Shown: positions 13,734-26,500 of the stretch, one piece after another
How the letters are laid out: every line of letters starts with the position of its first letter
Position numbering within the stretch: position 1 is the stretch's first letter
Source: Phallusia mammillata
Lineage: Eukaryota > Chordata > Ascidiacea > Phlebobranchia > Ascidiidae
NCBI GenBank assembly: GCA_003260075.1
Contig: QLIY01000021.1
Coordinates: forward strand, 314,839-378,838
Reading direction: 5' to 3'
DNA: 64,000 nt
Translations under genes and position numbers: made by a program
The notes under the pieces: generated by a model
Databases searched by the model: none
Seen by the model: the letters and a program-made list of their open reading frames with translations, nothing else
What the model was told of the DNA's origin: nothing

Positions 13734-14844
13734 CAATAGAATTTAAAAAAATGGAGCAAAGATGTTCAAACGAAACTAAAAAATGGTTAGTTCGACGACG
13801 GATATTTCAAGGAATCAACCAATTTAGGCTCAGTATTGGAGGTTAAAAATAAAATGAACAGTCTGCAACCGTACACATAGACAGGGAACACAGCTAAATA
13901 GTCTGTTTAGCTAAAACTGCTTACATTGCGAATATGACAACTATTAGTATTTGTATGACTGCTCACAACCTGCAAATTTGTCAAATACCATAAACAATCG
14001 TTAAAAATGCACGTTAAATAACAATTATTGCTCTTCCAACAGTTTTTATCGTAATGCAAGCGACGTTTTTACGTCCCATACCAGACACCAAAAAAGTCAA
14101 AGCCACGACGCTAAGGTACTTGTTTTAACAATCCTTATTTTATTACCAAACAAACAGCAGTGTTCGCTTCTATGCGGTAACAATGTGTATTTTGGAGTGG
14201 CGGAAATAGACGCATTATATCCTGTGCATTGTTTTGAGCGCTAATATGCACAATTGCAGGAACTGGGCTTTGACAGGACAAATTGTGCCTCCATTAAGGA
14301 TACGGTTCTGGTCTGTGTAAGGCGTTTAGTTGTATGGCTTTAATATAAGAACTAAATCAACAACAACGTCAAGGTGACATAGCAGTTAGATTCAAAGATC
14401 CAATATTGTGTGTATTACTAAGTAAACGGATTCAACATTCAAATAACAAAGCACTTGACTCGATAACCTTTGTTTTTTCGGTGTCCTTGCTGTTTTCAGA
14501 AACAGTTTAGCAAATAAAAAAAATTAAATTGACCCGAACTTAAATATTAAAGTTTTGACGAGAAATGATTGACTTGATATCTATGTCTTGAAAGTAGAAG
14601 AAACCAACCCACGTGAATGCTTATCTCTTTAATTTTGCGAAAAGCATGAAAATGAGGCAAAAAACACAAAACAAAAATTGTGTTGTTTTGTATTTTATTC
14701 AATTTTGTATATAATGTGTAAGATTTGCATATTACTTGTACGCAGATCACTAAAAATAAACACGGTTCATTAGAACATTTGTTTCCTTGACAGAAACGAA
14801 GCAGCTATTCTACCACTGTCTTACATTTGTCACACTGCTCAGAG

Positions 14845-15302
14845 CAGTGGTTCCCAAACTTTTTCATATTTTTTTCAAAACGGTCCCTTTGCCATTATTT
14901 CGAGTGCTCGCGGTCACCACAGCAACTCGGNCCCTTTGCCATTATTTCGAGTGCTCGCGGTCCTTAAGCCTAAATGTGTATTTCATAAAAACGAAAGTTG
15001 ATTGCAGGATTTTAGCTAGTTATGCAAAATTGCGCAAAAAACATCCAAAGACATCTTGTGACATCACAGACAAGACAAAAAGCATTACAATTGTGTGCGA
15101 ACAATTGCATTTTTGATAGTTGTCATGCAATAAAGGCTATTGTTTAACAATGGAGACAGTCGATTTTTCAATTCTACTTTAATTTAAACTTATTTAGTGG
15201 CACAAACTGAGAATTATAGAATCACTTCAACCGCTTCGCGGTCCCCCCAAAATTGCCTCACGGACCCCTAAATGATCGCGGACCCCAGTTTGGGAACCGC
15301 TG
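14845..15302. mobile_element. hAT-type MITE
   Basis: Ends CAGTGGTTCCCAAAC and GTTTGGGAACCGCTG are inverted repeats with one mismatch. Target duplications are GCTCAGAG (14837-14844) and GCTTAGAG (15303-15310). A short internal block around an n at 14931 is present twice, an assembly junction. Confidence 0.8.
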
Positions 15303-16342
15303 GCTTAGAGTTTCCAATATAACCAACCTATACTAAAATATGCAAAAAAGCTGTTGTTTGGACAATTGGAGGAAATAATATTAAATTTGAAACGATGCCT
15401 TTGGGTAGTGTATTTGTATACGTTTTTGTGGATAATTTGTAAAAATAAAGTTGCCTGAATTTAACCCATAAGAACTTTTTAGAAAATTCTTTTTCCTAAT
15501 CACAAACCCAGAAACATTTCGGCTGAATTTTCGGGATTGGGGGCAAGTGAGTTGAATTGAGTTTATTTCGGTTGCTAAAGGACGCATAGCAACACAATTG
15601 CACTTAAATAGTCACCATAAGCCGGAAATAGCTGCGCAACGTTAAAACGTAATGAAGCGTAAAACAGTGGAGGGAACAACTGATGGATCATGACGAAACG
15701 CGTTCCAGCTACATCATAAGTATTTAATACCTAAGGGGAATGCTAAATTTGAGACAAATACACCTAAACCAATTTTACAACAATGCCAGTGCGCAAATTT
15801 GATGTTCCATAGTGCAAAAGTATGCTAAAATTATTGCGCGCTGTCCACACATATTCTTCTTAGGTGAGGTTTTCTGCGTAAACATAGGTTTGACTTATTT
15901 CATCGATTTCAGTCACATATTTTTTACGTGCCAAAAGGGTTTCTATTGATGAAATGCTGCATGCCTATAAATGTTGAACTAAGCAGATATGTTCGGTGTA
16001 CCGTTGCCTTGCCAAGTTTAATAAAAAGCAACTGATGTGTACTTAATTTCACGCTTTATCTCAGTCATAGAAGTTTGCTACATAATGGCAAAAAGCATCT
16101 CATAAGCTAACAAAAAAGTTGTTAACTTCTGCGTGTCTAGTATCGTTTTTAATTAAACTTTACACATTTTTCAGTTTTATTCTTATACTTGTTTTCATAA
16201 CGAGCGGAAACAACGAAACGAAACTTTGAAAGACATCAAACTGGTAAAGTATTGCAAAAAATGAATGTAAAACCAGTTATTTGTGTTTTCAGGCATAAAA
16301 TCAAAGCTTGAATTATTTTTGTGGGGTTGTTGATATTATAAC

Positions 16343-16841
16343 TAGTTATGCACCGAACCCGTGTCAAAAGGTTCGAAACCGACTATTCAAAAATTAGACC
16401 AAACCTAATATTTTTCTGATGAATGTTTCAACTGAACCTTGTGTTGTTGAATTCACTTATAACTCACAAAAAAACAACTTTTACAAAACGTAAGCTAAAC
16501 AAAACATCATTTTGCGGGGGGGGGGGAAAATTAGACCAAACCTAATATTTTTCTGATGAATGTTTCAACTGAATGTTGTTGTGTTGTTGAATTCACTTAT
16601 AACTCACAAAAAAAACAACTTTTACAAAACGTAAGCTAAACAAAACATCATTTTGCAGACAACGTGATGTGTTTTTCTTGATACAAAAAACGTTTCGTTA
16701 ATGATGTTTTAAATTGGGAGTATAAAAAGTCGCGACGCGGGGCAATTAACAAAATGTACAAAAAATCCGAAACCGAAACATCAGCAAACGGCACATTCGC
16801 CCGAAATGTTTCAGCCAACCGAAATTTCGGTGCAACCATTA
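16343..16841. mobile_element. hAT-type element with TGCACCGAA termini
   Basis: The left end TAGTTATGCACCGAA and the reverse complement of the right end (TAATGGTTGCACCGAA) match in the core TGCACCGAA, a terminal sequence common in animal hAT elements. The interior has FEE-like CGGCCGAAAC blocks shared with 37816-38215. A direct duplication flanks a G11 run at 16516-16526. No clear target duplication remains. Confidence 0.55.
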
Positions 16842-19183
16842 GTTTAAAAGTCAGTTGTGCTAAGTCATGGTTCTTAGGTCACGCAATGCACGGCGCAATG
16901 CGTTTGTTATGGCGCCGGGGTTAACCGCTAAAGCAACCGCACGAACGCAGCGAAGCCACAACATTTTGCAAAGCCTGCTGAAGCGTACAATACACTGTGC
17001 ACGCCGTTACTTCTGACGAAAACGCAACTCAAACCGTTTCATTTGTTTCAATTTTCAAATTTTCAAATTTTGCAGGCTACTAAGTTTGAACAGTTCCATA
17101 CTTTACAAACTTATCGTCAAAAATCTGCGACGCACTTAAAAACAGCAATGTAACTAATCACTCTAGCAACTTAGCTACTTCTGGTTTGGGAAACAAAGCA
17201 CCCTTGACGTTCAAATCATGCAAAGTGCTTAAAACAACACGGGAATCAAACAGCCTGCTTATACCTACGCCAATATCCTGATATACCTACAAACGAAGCA
17301 TTAAAGGGTTTGCTTTGCACATTGTTTGCAATCTGCTCACAGGAAACGCATGTAATAATAGAACCTTCCGATAGTTACTCATCATCATGTGTATGAACAG
17401 CGGCGGCCCTTACGAGTCGCACTGTAATCACCTAGTACAAAATATTATTGCAGGTCTTAAAACAACAAGTTCAATCGTCAGGGTTTGGAAGGGTTTGATT
17501 GATTCGTTGCTAAGTGTGCAACAGTAATTTGTTTTTGCAAGCTACCTGCAAAACAAACTGAAATTTGTGTTAATGACTGTTGTTAAGGGTAAAAGCGTTC
17601 TGTATTCATCAAGGCCTTTCTGATAATATTCTTAGTGTCATTAAACGTAAAGTTTTTGTGTGTGTACTATCCGACAGGCTTTTATTTCCTGTCGAACCGC
17701 ACCCTCATGCTAAAACGGGTGGTTAGTTTTTAGGGCCCCCTCGACTGGCCCCACCAACGTTCCCCCCGGTCGTGTTCACCCACTATGCGCAAAACTCACT
17801 TTCTTGTAAGCCCCAGTCACATTACGTTTTATATGAACGCATTTAGTCATTATCCATCGATTGTGCCATCCACTCTTGCCCTCTGTAACGTTTCAACGTT
17901 GCGCAGCTATTTTCCGGCTTGGTGATTGTTTTAGTGCTGTTGTGTATATTTTCTATACCAAGCGAAATAAACTCTATCATGAACGGATCAACTTACTAAA
18001 TCACATAAAACGTACGAAAAAGTAATGTTGCACACAAAAAAGACCTTTCCATAACTCGGCGATAAAACAAATATATATTGGTTGCGGTTAAATTATAGTG
18101 CTGCATGTCATAAGCATTTGAAGTTACTGACTCACGAAAAGACGAACAACGGGTTAAGGGTTAAACCCCTCTAAAACAGGAACATGAACATTATTTTCGC
18201 TTGTGTTAAATCGATTTAAGCACCAAACTTTAATGTGAGGTCATAAATCAATAAATCAGTTCAGTTTTACCTGCCTTTTGAAAATGGCATTGGTAGCGGG
18301 AAAACCCGCAAAACGTACATAGCATTTACGTTTCGTTTCGTTGGGTAATCTACTATTATACATTGATGTGAAGTTCCTTTGAATAAAATAAAAGTGCTTG
18401 CCATTGCTGTTGGCGTTGTAACTGCATTTCTGACGCTTATCTAACACAAATTTATGAATGCAAAAATTCTCACAAGCTATTAAATTGTTTAGATAAAAAA
18501 AAGCCTTTTAACGGCTTAAACAATGAAAAAGGCGTAGGTTAATGTTAGTCATAGTGCCTAAAGCGTCCTTATTGTCTCCTCCAGCATCTTTTGAGTGTTT
18601 ACCTAAAGTAAATGTCGCTGTAATTAAGATTAACGAGAAGCTGTACAAAATCGCAGTGTTACTTAGTTTAAACATAGGAATTCCTAGAAAAAAGTTGATT
18701 GCAAAACAATTTAAAAACCACAGTGCTAAAAAATAGCCTACAGCATTTTGTCTTAAAAGCACTTGATGTAGCCTACATACAGTTTCGAAAATGGTAAAGC
18801 GAAAAACAGTATGGTAAATTCATTTTATTGTTTGTCAATCCTGTTGATTTGCCGAAAAATTGCATGATACAAAAACGGAAATGTTATGATGCCTTTCTAG
18901 GGTTTGTTAATTAGAATCGTATGCCACAAATGGTTCATTCGTAGTGTTTAAATATTTCAGCGTTTTATGATTTCCATGACTAGGCATACAAACAGGGAAA
19001 CCACCAGGATCGGAACTTTAGTTTTGCATCAAGTTGTTTTTCCGGAAAGTTTGGTTCCTCATTTTTGTTTTACCCTTAAGCTTTCAGGTGTTGCTTCCGT
19101 TTTCAGCGGGGTTTTTAATTTCCAGTGAGCAGTGTTCATTGTTCAACGTTGCACATCAGGAAATAAAAACGACAGCAGAAATA
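16842..19183. other. Non-coding interval upstream of the PARP-like gene
   Basis: No supported gene. About 17840-17930 is a diverged copy of 36965-37060 (shared pattern: TTTAGTCATxATCCA, ATTGTGC, then AACGTTGCGCA), so it is a dispersed repeat. The rest shows nothing I can name. The promoter of the plus-strand gene presumably lies near 18.8-19.15 kb. Confidence 0.45.
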
Positions 19184-20507
19184 ATGTCTAGCACAGACAA
19201 CAACAATGTACCAAATCGGAAGTGTTGGAACGATTTGCTTGTTTCAGATCCCCAACTTTTTAAACCAAAACGTAAAAGGTGATTATTAAGTTGGTTGTTT
19301 CGGCCTTTTGATGCAATACTTAACTGAAAGGAAAAAGTATGTTATGATTACTATAAAGCATCACTTTTTACATCTATTGGGGTGTTATGTTCACCATAAA
19401 ATGCTTTAATTATTTAAAAAGGATATAAAAATTAATTTAATGTCTGGTTTTGCTTAAAGTTGCCTGGGGAAGATGCCACTGTATTTGGAGTAATAGAGCT
19501 TATTGCTATTAACTGCTAGTTTTGTTTTAGATGCTTTCTTCTTTGTCAAGAAAATACCAATGCTGGTATAAATGATGCTGATTTATTTTCATTTTTTGTT
19601 GAAATCTTTGGAAGTGAAAAAACAGTTATTGCCATTTCTGATGGATTTCTTTTCCTTGATTCTACACGTAAATATATATTTTTACCAATATTTTGTGTTT
19701 TTGCTTTTAGTTTACTTAATGTAAGAAAACCTTGTAACATACTGTTGTAATGTTTTGTTGTGCTTTTTAGAGGCAAAACTTGCTGAAAGTGAATTGCTGA
19801 AAAAATTTCCAGAGACAAAATGGCAAGTGTTTCCAAAAATTGTTCCACCTGTGGAGGAAAATGGTTTTCTTCTGGAATCAGTAAGTTTTTTTGGCATTGT
19901 TTCGTGATTGATTGTATAGCTATTTACCTCTACAGTCATAAATAAAGCTTTTCGAACTCTCTTTGAGTGGCAACAATCATCCTGTGTCCTAGAAAAATGC
20001 CATTACAGTATTAATTTAATTAGTAGCATTGTCAGAAATTTAATTTACAACAATGGATGTAGAACAAAAGGCACAGGTTGATTACATCGGGTAGCAGAAG
20101 ATGGCAAATATAAAAAGCACATCAAAGAATGTTGTATTATAAATAAACAACATTGTATATGTGTAGTGTTGTCCAATGTAACATTTTTATTTATGAAAAG
20201 GCATCTGGGGCCCAGTTGGATGAAATCAAACAGTTCCTCAGACACCATAGTGGTGATGGTGCTATCCCAGAAGTCAATCGATGGAAAGGCTCCTTTAGAG
20301 TTGTATATGCCAATGATGCAGGTAACCCATTTTACTAAGTCTGATCATTTTCAGTTTCGCAAAAGAGTTCTTGCATATTTTTCTTTTTGTATAAAACACA
20401 ATAAATAAATAATTTAATCATAGTATGCCAGGCCTATTAAAAGCATCATACCGAATGAGCCCAAACATGGGTCGCATAGGGTAAAAAAATGGGTCGCGCA
20501 CACAATA

Positions 20508-20558
<51 letters not shown>

Positions 20559-23500
20559 ACAATAAATAAATAATTTAATTTAATCATAGTACGCCAGGCC
20601 TATTAAAAGCATCATACCGAATGAGCCGGTCTCGCAAGCATTCCCATATGGCAAGGCACAGCTAGAAAAATCTAGCCTGTGGTGGGATTCGAATCCACGA
20701 CAGGAGTCTGGGCCTTGCACTGTACCAACTGAGCTACACAGGCCCAGTGGAGAAACCACTGAAAGTCGAATCACACCGATGCCTGCCTTGTATGCTGCAC
20801 ATGGCAGCTTCATAGTTTACATTAAATTCTGACAATCTTTTTAGATATATCTGAACTCAAACGGGCACTATACAAGAACAAATTTAAAGATAAACCACTA
20901 CTTGTAAGTAATTGCTAGTTATAATTTATGTTGGAATACTCTAAAAGCTTGCTAAAATTTACTTTGTTAGTTTGTAAAAGTGTCACACTTTAGAGAAACA
21001 CATGCCGTAATCACTAATAAGTAAAGGATGTATTAAGTGTTCAATAATTACATGGTACATGCAAGTAATATTAAAGTAATATAACTCTTATTAAAACTTA
21101 AGCTTATAAAACTGTTTTTTTTTGTAATTATTTTAACCAGTATATATTCATGATTTAAAATTGTCAAGTTGCTTTGGTTTATTGAAACAGGTTGGCGAAT
21201 TTTGTCACAGCGATTGCATTCGTGTCAGCAATTTGACAGAAACAGTCACAAGTGATACAATTAAGCAAGCACTGTTTAATGTTGAGAGGTGCCGTATCAC
21301 CTATGTTGACATCAGTGGAAAAACAGCCTTGGTATATTTTGCAAATTATGAAGGTTGGGTCATTTAGATTGAGATTTTTCAGTTTTGATTTACTAATTCT
21401 TGAAAGTAATATGTCTATGATTTAAAACATATACATTGTAAACCTATTAAATATATTTTTTTACACAAATGACAAGCACCTTTTTATTAATTTCTGATTA
21501 GTGAACTGTTTGTGTTTGTCATGTTAATTTTATGATCTTTTATCAAGCATTATTTTTTTTGAAGATGCCAGTCATGTGCTTAAGAAATTAAAAACGTCAA
21601 AATATGAGCAAGTTGCTGAAGAACTTTCCAATCCAAAAGTGAATTTCAATCTTCATTATCATCATTCCACTGAAGAAAAACCAAAAACTACAAGTGCAGA
21701 TACAGGTTGGTGCTATCACATGTAGAATTTGTTTCTGTTTAAATGTATGCGTAAATCTTTTTTTCTGTGTTTCTGTGCAGAGTTCTAACTTAATATTACA
21801 AGCTTTAAAGTGATTGCCTAAACATTTGATTTTGAAATTATTGTAAAATTCTCTTGTAAGTTATACTTCTGGATACAGATACAGTACCCTGGGGGGGGGG
21901 GTAAATATTTTTTTCTGTGTTTCTGTGCAGAGTTCTAACTTGATATTACAAGCTTTAAAGTGATTGCCTAAACTTCTGATTTTATAATTATCGTAAAATT
22001 CTCTTGTAAGTTATACTTCTGGATACAGATACAGTACCCTAATTTGACAGATATAAAATATGACATTGTGTCATAATTTTATTATGCCTTTTAAATTTGG
22101 GCAGGATATGATCTCCTTACATTCTGTTTGAAAAATAAATTACTTGACTTATACAGTTATAGTACATATTTTACAATTTAACTACATTTTATGGTACCTA
22201 TTTTGAATAAAAAAATGTGAACATACATAAAATACAGCGTTGTTCAAGCTTTATCAACAGTTATCAGGTTTTACTGTCACAGATAAGCAGTCTACCAAAG
22301 AGTTGCCGCCATCACAACCACTTAGCAAAAAACAAAAAAGTTTGTCAAATCGTGACCCACTGACCCAAGCATTACCTGATTCACCAAAACTGAACAGCAT
22401 AGAAGACTTAAAAACTGGTTTGAAAGGTATTTTTGGTTTTTAAAGTGCACATGTCAAAACTAGTGACTGACATTGATCAACAAATATTATAAACACATGG
22501 CATAGGCTTAGGGGGGGGGGAAAAGAGTTGCCGCCATCACAACCACTCAGCAAAAAACAAAACAGTTTGTCAAATCTTGACCCACTGACCCAAGCATTAC
22601 ATGATTCACCAACACTGAACAGCATAGAAGACTTAAAAAATGGTTTGAAAGGTATTTTTGGTTTTTAAAGTGCACATGTCAAAACTTGTGACTGACATTG
22701 ATCAACAAATATTATAAACACATGGCATAGGCTTAGGCTGAGTTTTTTTGGAGGACTGTATTCATATACTTTACTGCATAACTTTTTGGGTGCACGAAAA
22801 AAAATATTTTGTATGTTATATTTAACCTGTGTTACAAGGAAAGATATTTTACAGATGAAGGCACTAAAACTTATAGTTTTGAACTGGAACTTGATGTCCC
22901 AGTTTATATTCTAAACTTGGTGTACAAATCAGCTAACCTTGGAAAGATGCTTGCTGCCAAATTTAAAACTGGGGGGGGGGGATGAGGACTGTAGTCATAC
23001 ACTTTACTGCATAACTTTTTGGGTGCACGAAAAAAATGTTTTGTCTCTTATATTTAACCTGTGTTACAAGGAAAGATATTTTACAGATGAAGGTACTATA
23101 ACTCGTAGTTTTGAACTGGATCTTGATGTCCCAATCTATATTTTAAAACTGGTGCACAAATCAGCTAACCTTGGAAAGATGCTTGCTGCCAAATTTAAAA
23201 CTGTGAAAGCTGAAGTGACAAGTAAAACTTCAGCCAAAATGGGAGCAAAACCTGTACAATATGTGGTGAAAATTACTCTTCCTGAAGATGAGGTATACAC
23301 AGTTACAATTTACCATTTCCAAAAATGTAGCGTTATTTTAAGGTTTTAGGTTTTACGCTGTGTTAAAGTAAACTCTAAACTAAGTCTGCAATAAAGCTGA
23401 AGCATTTTTTTAATTGTTGAAAACTGCAGACATGAAACAAAAGTGACAAATGTTGTGGAACATTTATTTTAGTGTTGAACCAGCTTCCTAAGCTTCACAC

Positions 23501-26500
23501 CAGTTTGTCATATTGACAATATATATTTCAGACTTTTTGTTTCAAAGTCATGCTTTGCCACTTACTCTAGTTATTCAAGTTTAAGTTATTCAGGTTTATT
23601 GAACTATAGCGCTTTATTGTTTGTTTTCATCAGAAAGTGATTGAAAACTACATACTGGATGGAGCAGTCTTTAAAGAGAAATGTGCAAAACGGGCTTGTG
23701 ACTTTTTCGCTGAATTTGTCACAAAATCTGCGAAGTTTGATTTTGATCGACTCAGTGATTTTCGGTTCAAAATGGGCTGGGACCAAAAAGATGAATCAGT
23801 TATTTCTATTAAATCTAATAATGGAGTTACAATGAAGGTTCATGCCAGGTAAATGTCTTGTTAACTCAACAAGTTATGTATAAATTACAGTTCAAGCATT
23901 CAAGTCCAATGCTGAACATCTTTGAACTGCCTAAAACAGTACAATATTGACACTAGAAAACCTAAAACATGTGTCACTACCAACTGACCACAGCAATATA
24001 AAATCTGTATAGCAGTTACTGCTTAAAGTGAACAGTTTTTGATGCACTTAGCACATAAAGCACATAGGAATTGGCATACAGCCCTATGAATGCAATAACA
24101 GCCCTGACATGTGTATTTGGACAAATTTACTCAAGATGGAATTTGCGTTATCCTTTGTGCATTTACCCCTGTTGCAAAAACTGGTCACCAAAATAAAAAA
24201 ACCTACATACTGACGTTAGACAACATAATTACTGTTCATAATCAGCTGGAGCAATGTGGACAAAGGAAAAGTGGAAATTACTGGCTTGCAAGTCGATGTC
24301 GGTGCATTTCTGAAGAAACTGAAGGTGAGTAATAACTGATTTAATCTTAAACACACATGTCCTAACGAACTATTTGCCTACAGTAAATAGTTCGTCTTTA
24401 TATGGGAGCACAAATATTTTGCACTTTGTCTGTTGAAGCTAGGGGGGGGGGATGCATTTCTGAAGAAACTGAAGGTGAGTAATAACTAGGTCTTTATATG
24501 GGAGCACAAATATTTTGCACTTTGTCTGTTGAAGCTATCCGACATAAATTTATGTTTTATTTACTGTAGGTAAATAGTTCGTTAGGACATGTGTGTTTAA
24601 GATTAAATCAGTAATTGCTAGTCATCTGAAAAGGACGCTTCATAACAAACCTTTGGCCTGAAACTGCAATGAAATTATCATATGTTTATGCCACCTTGTT
24701 CTTAATATTATGGCATCTATCCTATACCAAAACGAGACCATTTAAACAACAGTAAATCGAAAAAAATGCCATTCAAAAAAGTTCTACAGTCAGAAAAATG
24801 TAAGTTATGTTTGGCATCGGTATTAAAGTTACTCTGTGACAATTTGAACCGTTATGTGTGCCGAGCTTTGGGTAACTTATGTTGATAAAATGTAAATGTT
24901 GCCAAAATGGTGGATAGTACATCAAAGATACTGTATTACAAGTTCAATTAGGCCACAGTCGTTGCAAAAAAACAGCAGGTAAAAAATCCTGACTGGTCCG
25001 TGCTTTTCCCAATTGTGTCGAATAAACCGTGCTCCTCATGACTCCGACTTTCTTTGTTTCTTTCATTATCTTTTAAGTCCCGCTTGCGCCTTAGATGACT
25101 ATTTCACATTTGGCGCGCTTTTTATCAGAAACAATCCTTTTCAGCTGATTGTTGTGTTGCTGCTAGTAATTTTGGTAATTTGTAGTCACCAGGGTTTTTA
25201 ACTTGGCGGATTAGTAGTCACAGTGGCCAAAGTGTAATAGATATAAGCATGTCGTTTAAGCGGCTAGGGTTTAGCTTTTGTCAGAATTGCATTTGAGATA
25301 ATAGTACGTCTGGCTAAAACTGCTGGTTTTGAAAGTAGTTTTGAGCAAAATTTTAGCAAATTTGTTGAAGGTGTTGTAAACTACATTAACTTTTGTAATT
25401 CTGAGAACTCGTGTAGATATAAAAAGTATTTGATATTTAGTAAGCTACAGGACAGTACTTTTTTCCTAACAACAGGATGCAACTGCAAAACCGCCATCAA
25501 TTTCGCGAACAGAGACATCTAAACAAGACCAGCATGCCCAACTTGTCCCTAAAATGCGGGAGAAAAGTTCAGTAAAACTCGAAACTCATGTCTCTACCTG
25601 GTTTTACAAGTTTGCTGTAAAAGACGAAAGCCCTGGAAAGCTATTTGATCGAGTTGAAATGAAAATGTCCGCTGATAATGAGGAGATTTATTTGTATGGA
25701 CAACAACAGGATTGCATGCGAGGTAAGTGTTATTTATTGTGTCTTGGTAGGTGTTTACATTTGCCTATGTTTGGAAGTTAAAACTCTGGTAACTAACGTA
25801 TCAGTATGTACACAAGTATGTTTGTACAGTAGTCGTCTTCAGGTAAAAAAAATCGTTTGTTATGAGCCCACATTATACAAGCCCTAATTGGTTTATTTTG
25901 GATGCTACAGAGATTTATCCAGCTTACTCCATTCCTAGACAAAATCTTTACAAACATAAGTTACGATTTACCAGCAGTATGCGCTTACCAACTAATTAAG
26001 TCTTTAATAAGACACTTGGGATTGTGAACCTAATTATTTCTGCCCTTATTGCTTAGCTAAACACTGGATTGAGGAGATGGCATCTCAACTTATTAAAGAG
26101 CAATACGACGTTAGTGGCGAGCTAAAAACATTCCTGGAAACTTCACCTGGAAGACAACACCTGTCAGAAGTGGAGTCCCGCACAAACTGCTCTGTGACTA
26201 TTGAATGTGGGGGGGGGGGTAGAGATTTATCCATCTTACTCCATTCCTAGACAAAATCTTTACAAACATAAGTTATGATTTACCAGCAAATAGCGCTTAC
26301 CAACTAATTAAGTCTTTTTGAAGGCTTGGGATTGTTAACTCAATTATTCCTGCCCTTAATTGCTTAGCTAAACACTGGATTGAGGAGATGGCATCTCAAC
26401 TTATAAAAGAGCAATACGACGTCAGTGGCGAGCTAAAAACATTCCTGGAAACTTCACCTGGAAGACAACACTTGTCAGAAGTGGAGTCCCGCACAAACTG

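Larger units (their letters stand above)
19531..21705 (+). other. RRM-like region of the PARP14-like protein
   Basis: Exons 2-7. The clearest unit is in 21191-21705: RNP2-like IRVSNL near its start and RNP1-like TALVYFANYE near its end, spaced as in an RRM, then a short helix and strand. Exons 2-3 and 4-5 give two weaker units of similar length and hydrophobic pattern (for example SFRVVYANDA). Vertebrate PARP10 and PARP14 also begin with RRMs. Confidence 0.6.

Noticed and set aside
14787-15116. Plus-strand open frame of 109 codons
   Set aside because: It lies mostly within the hAT MITE and crosses an n; not a gene.
20674-20745. Functional tRNA gene
   Set aside because: A and B boxes are good, but the tRNA-like part is continuous with a repeated SINE body found elsewhere in the window.
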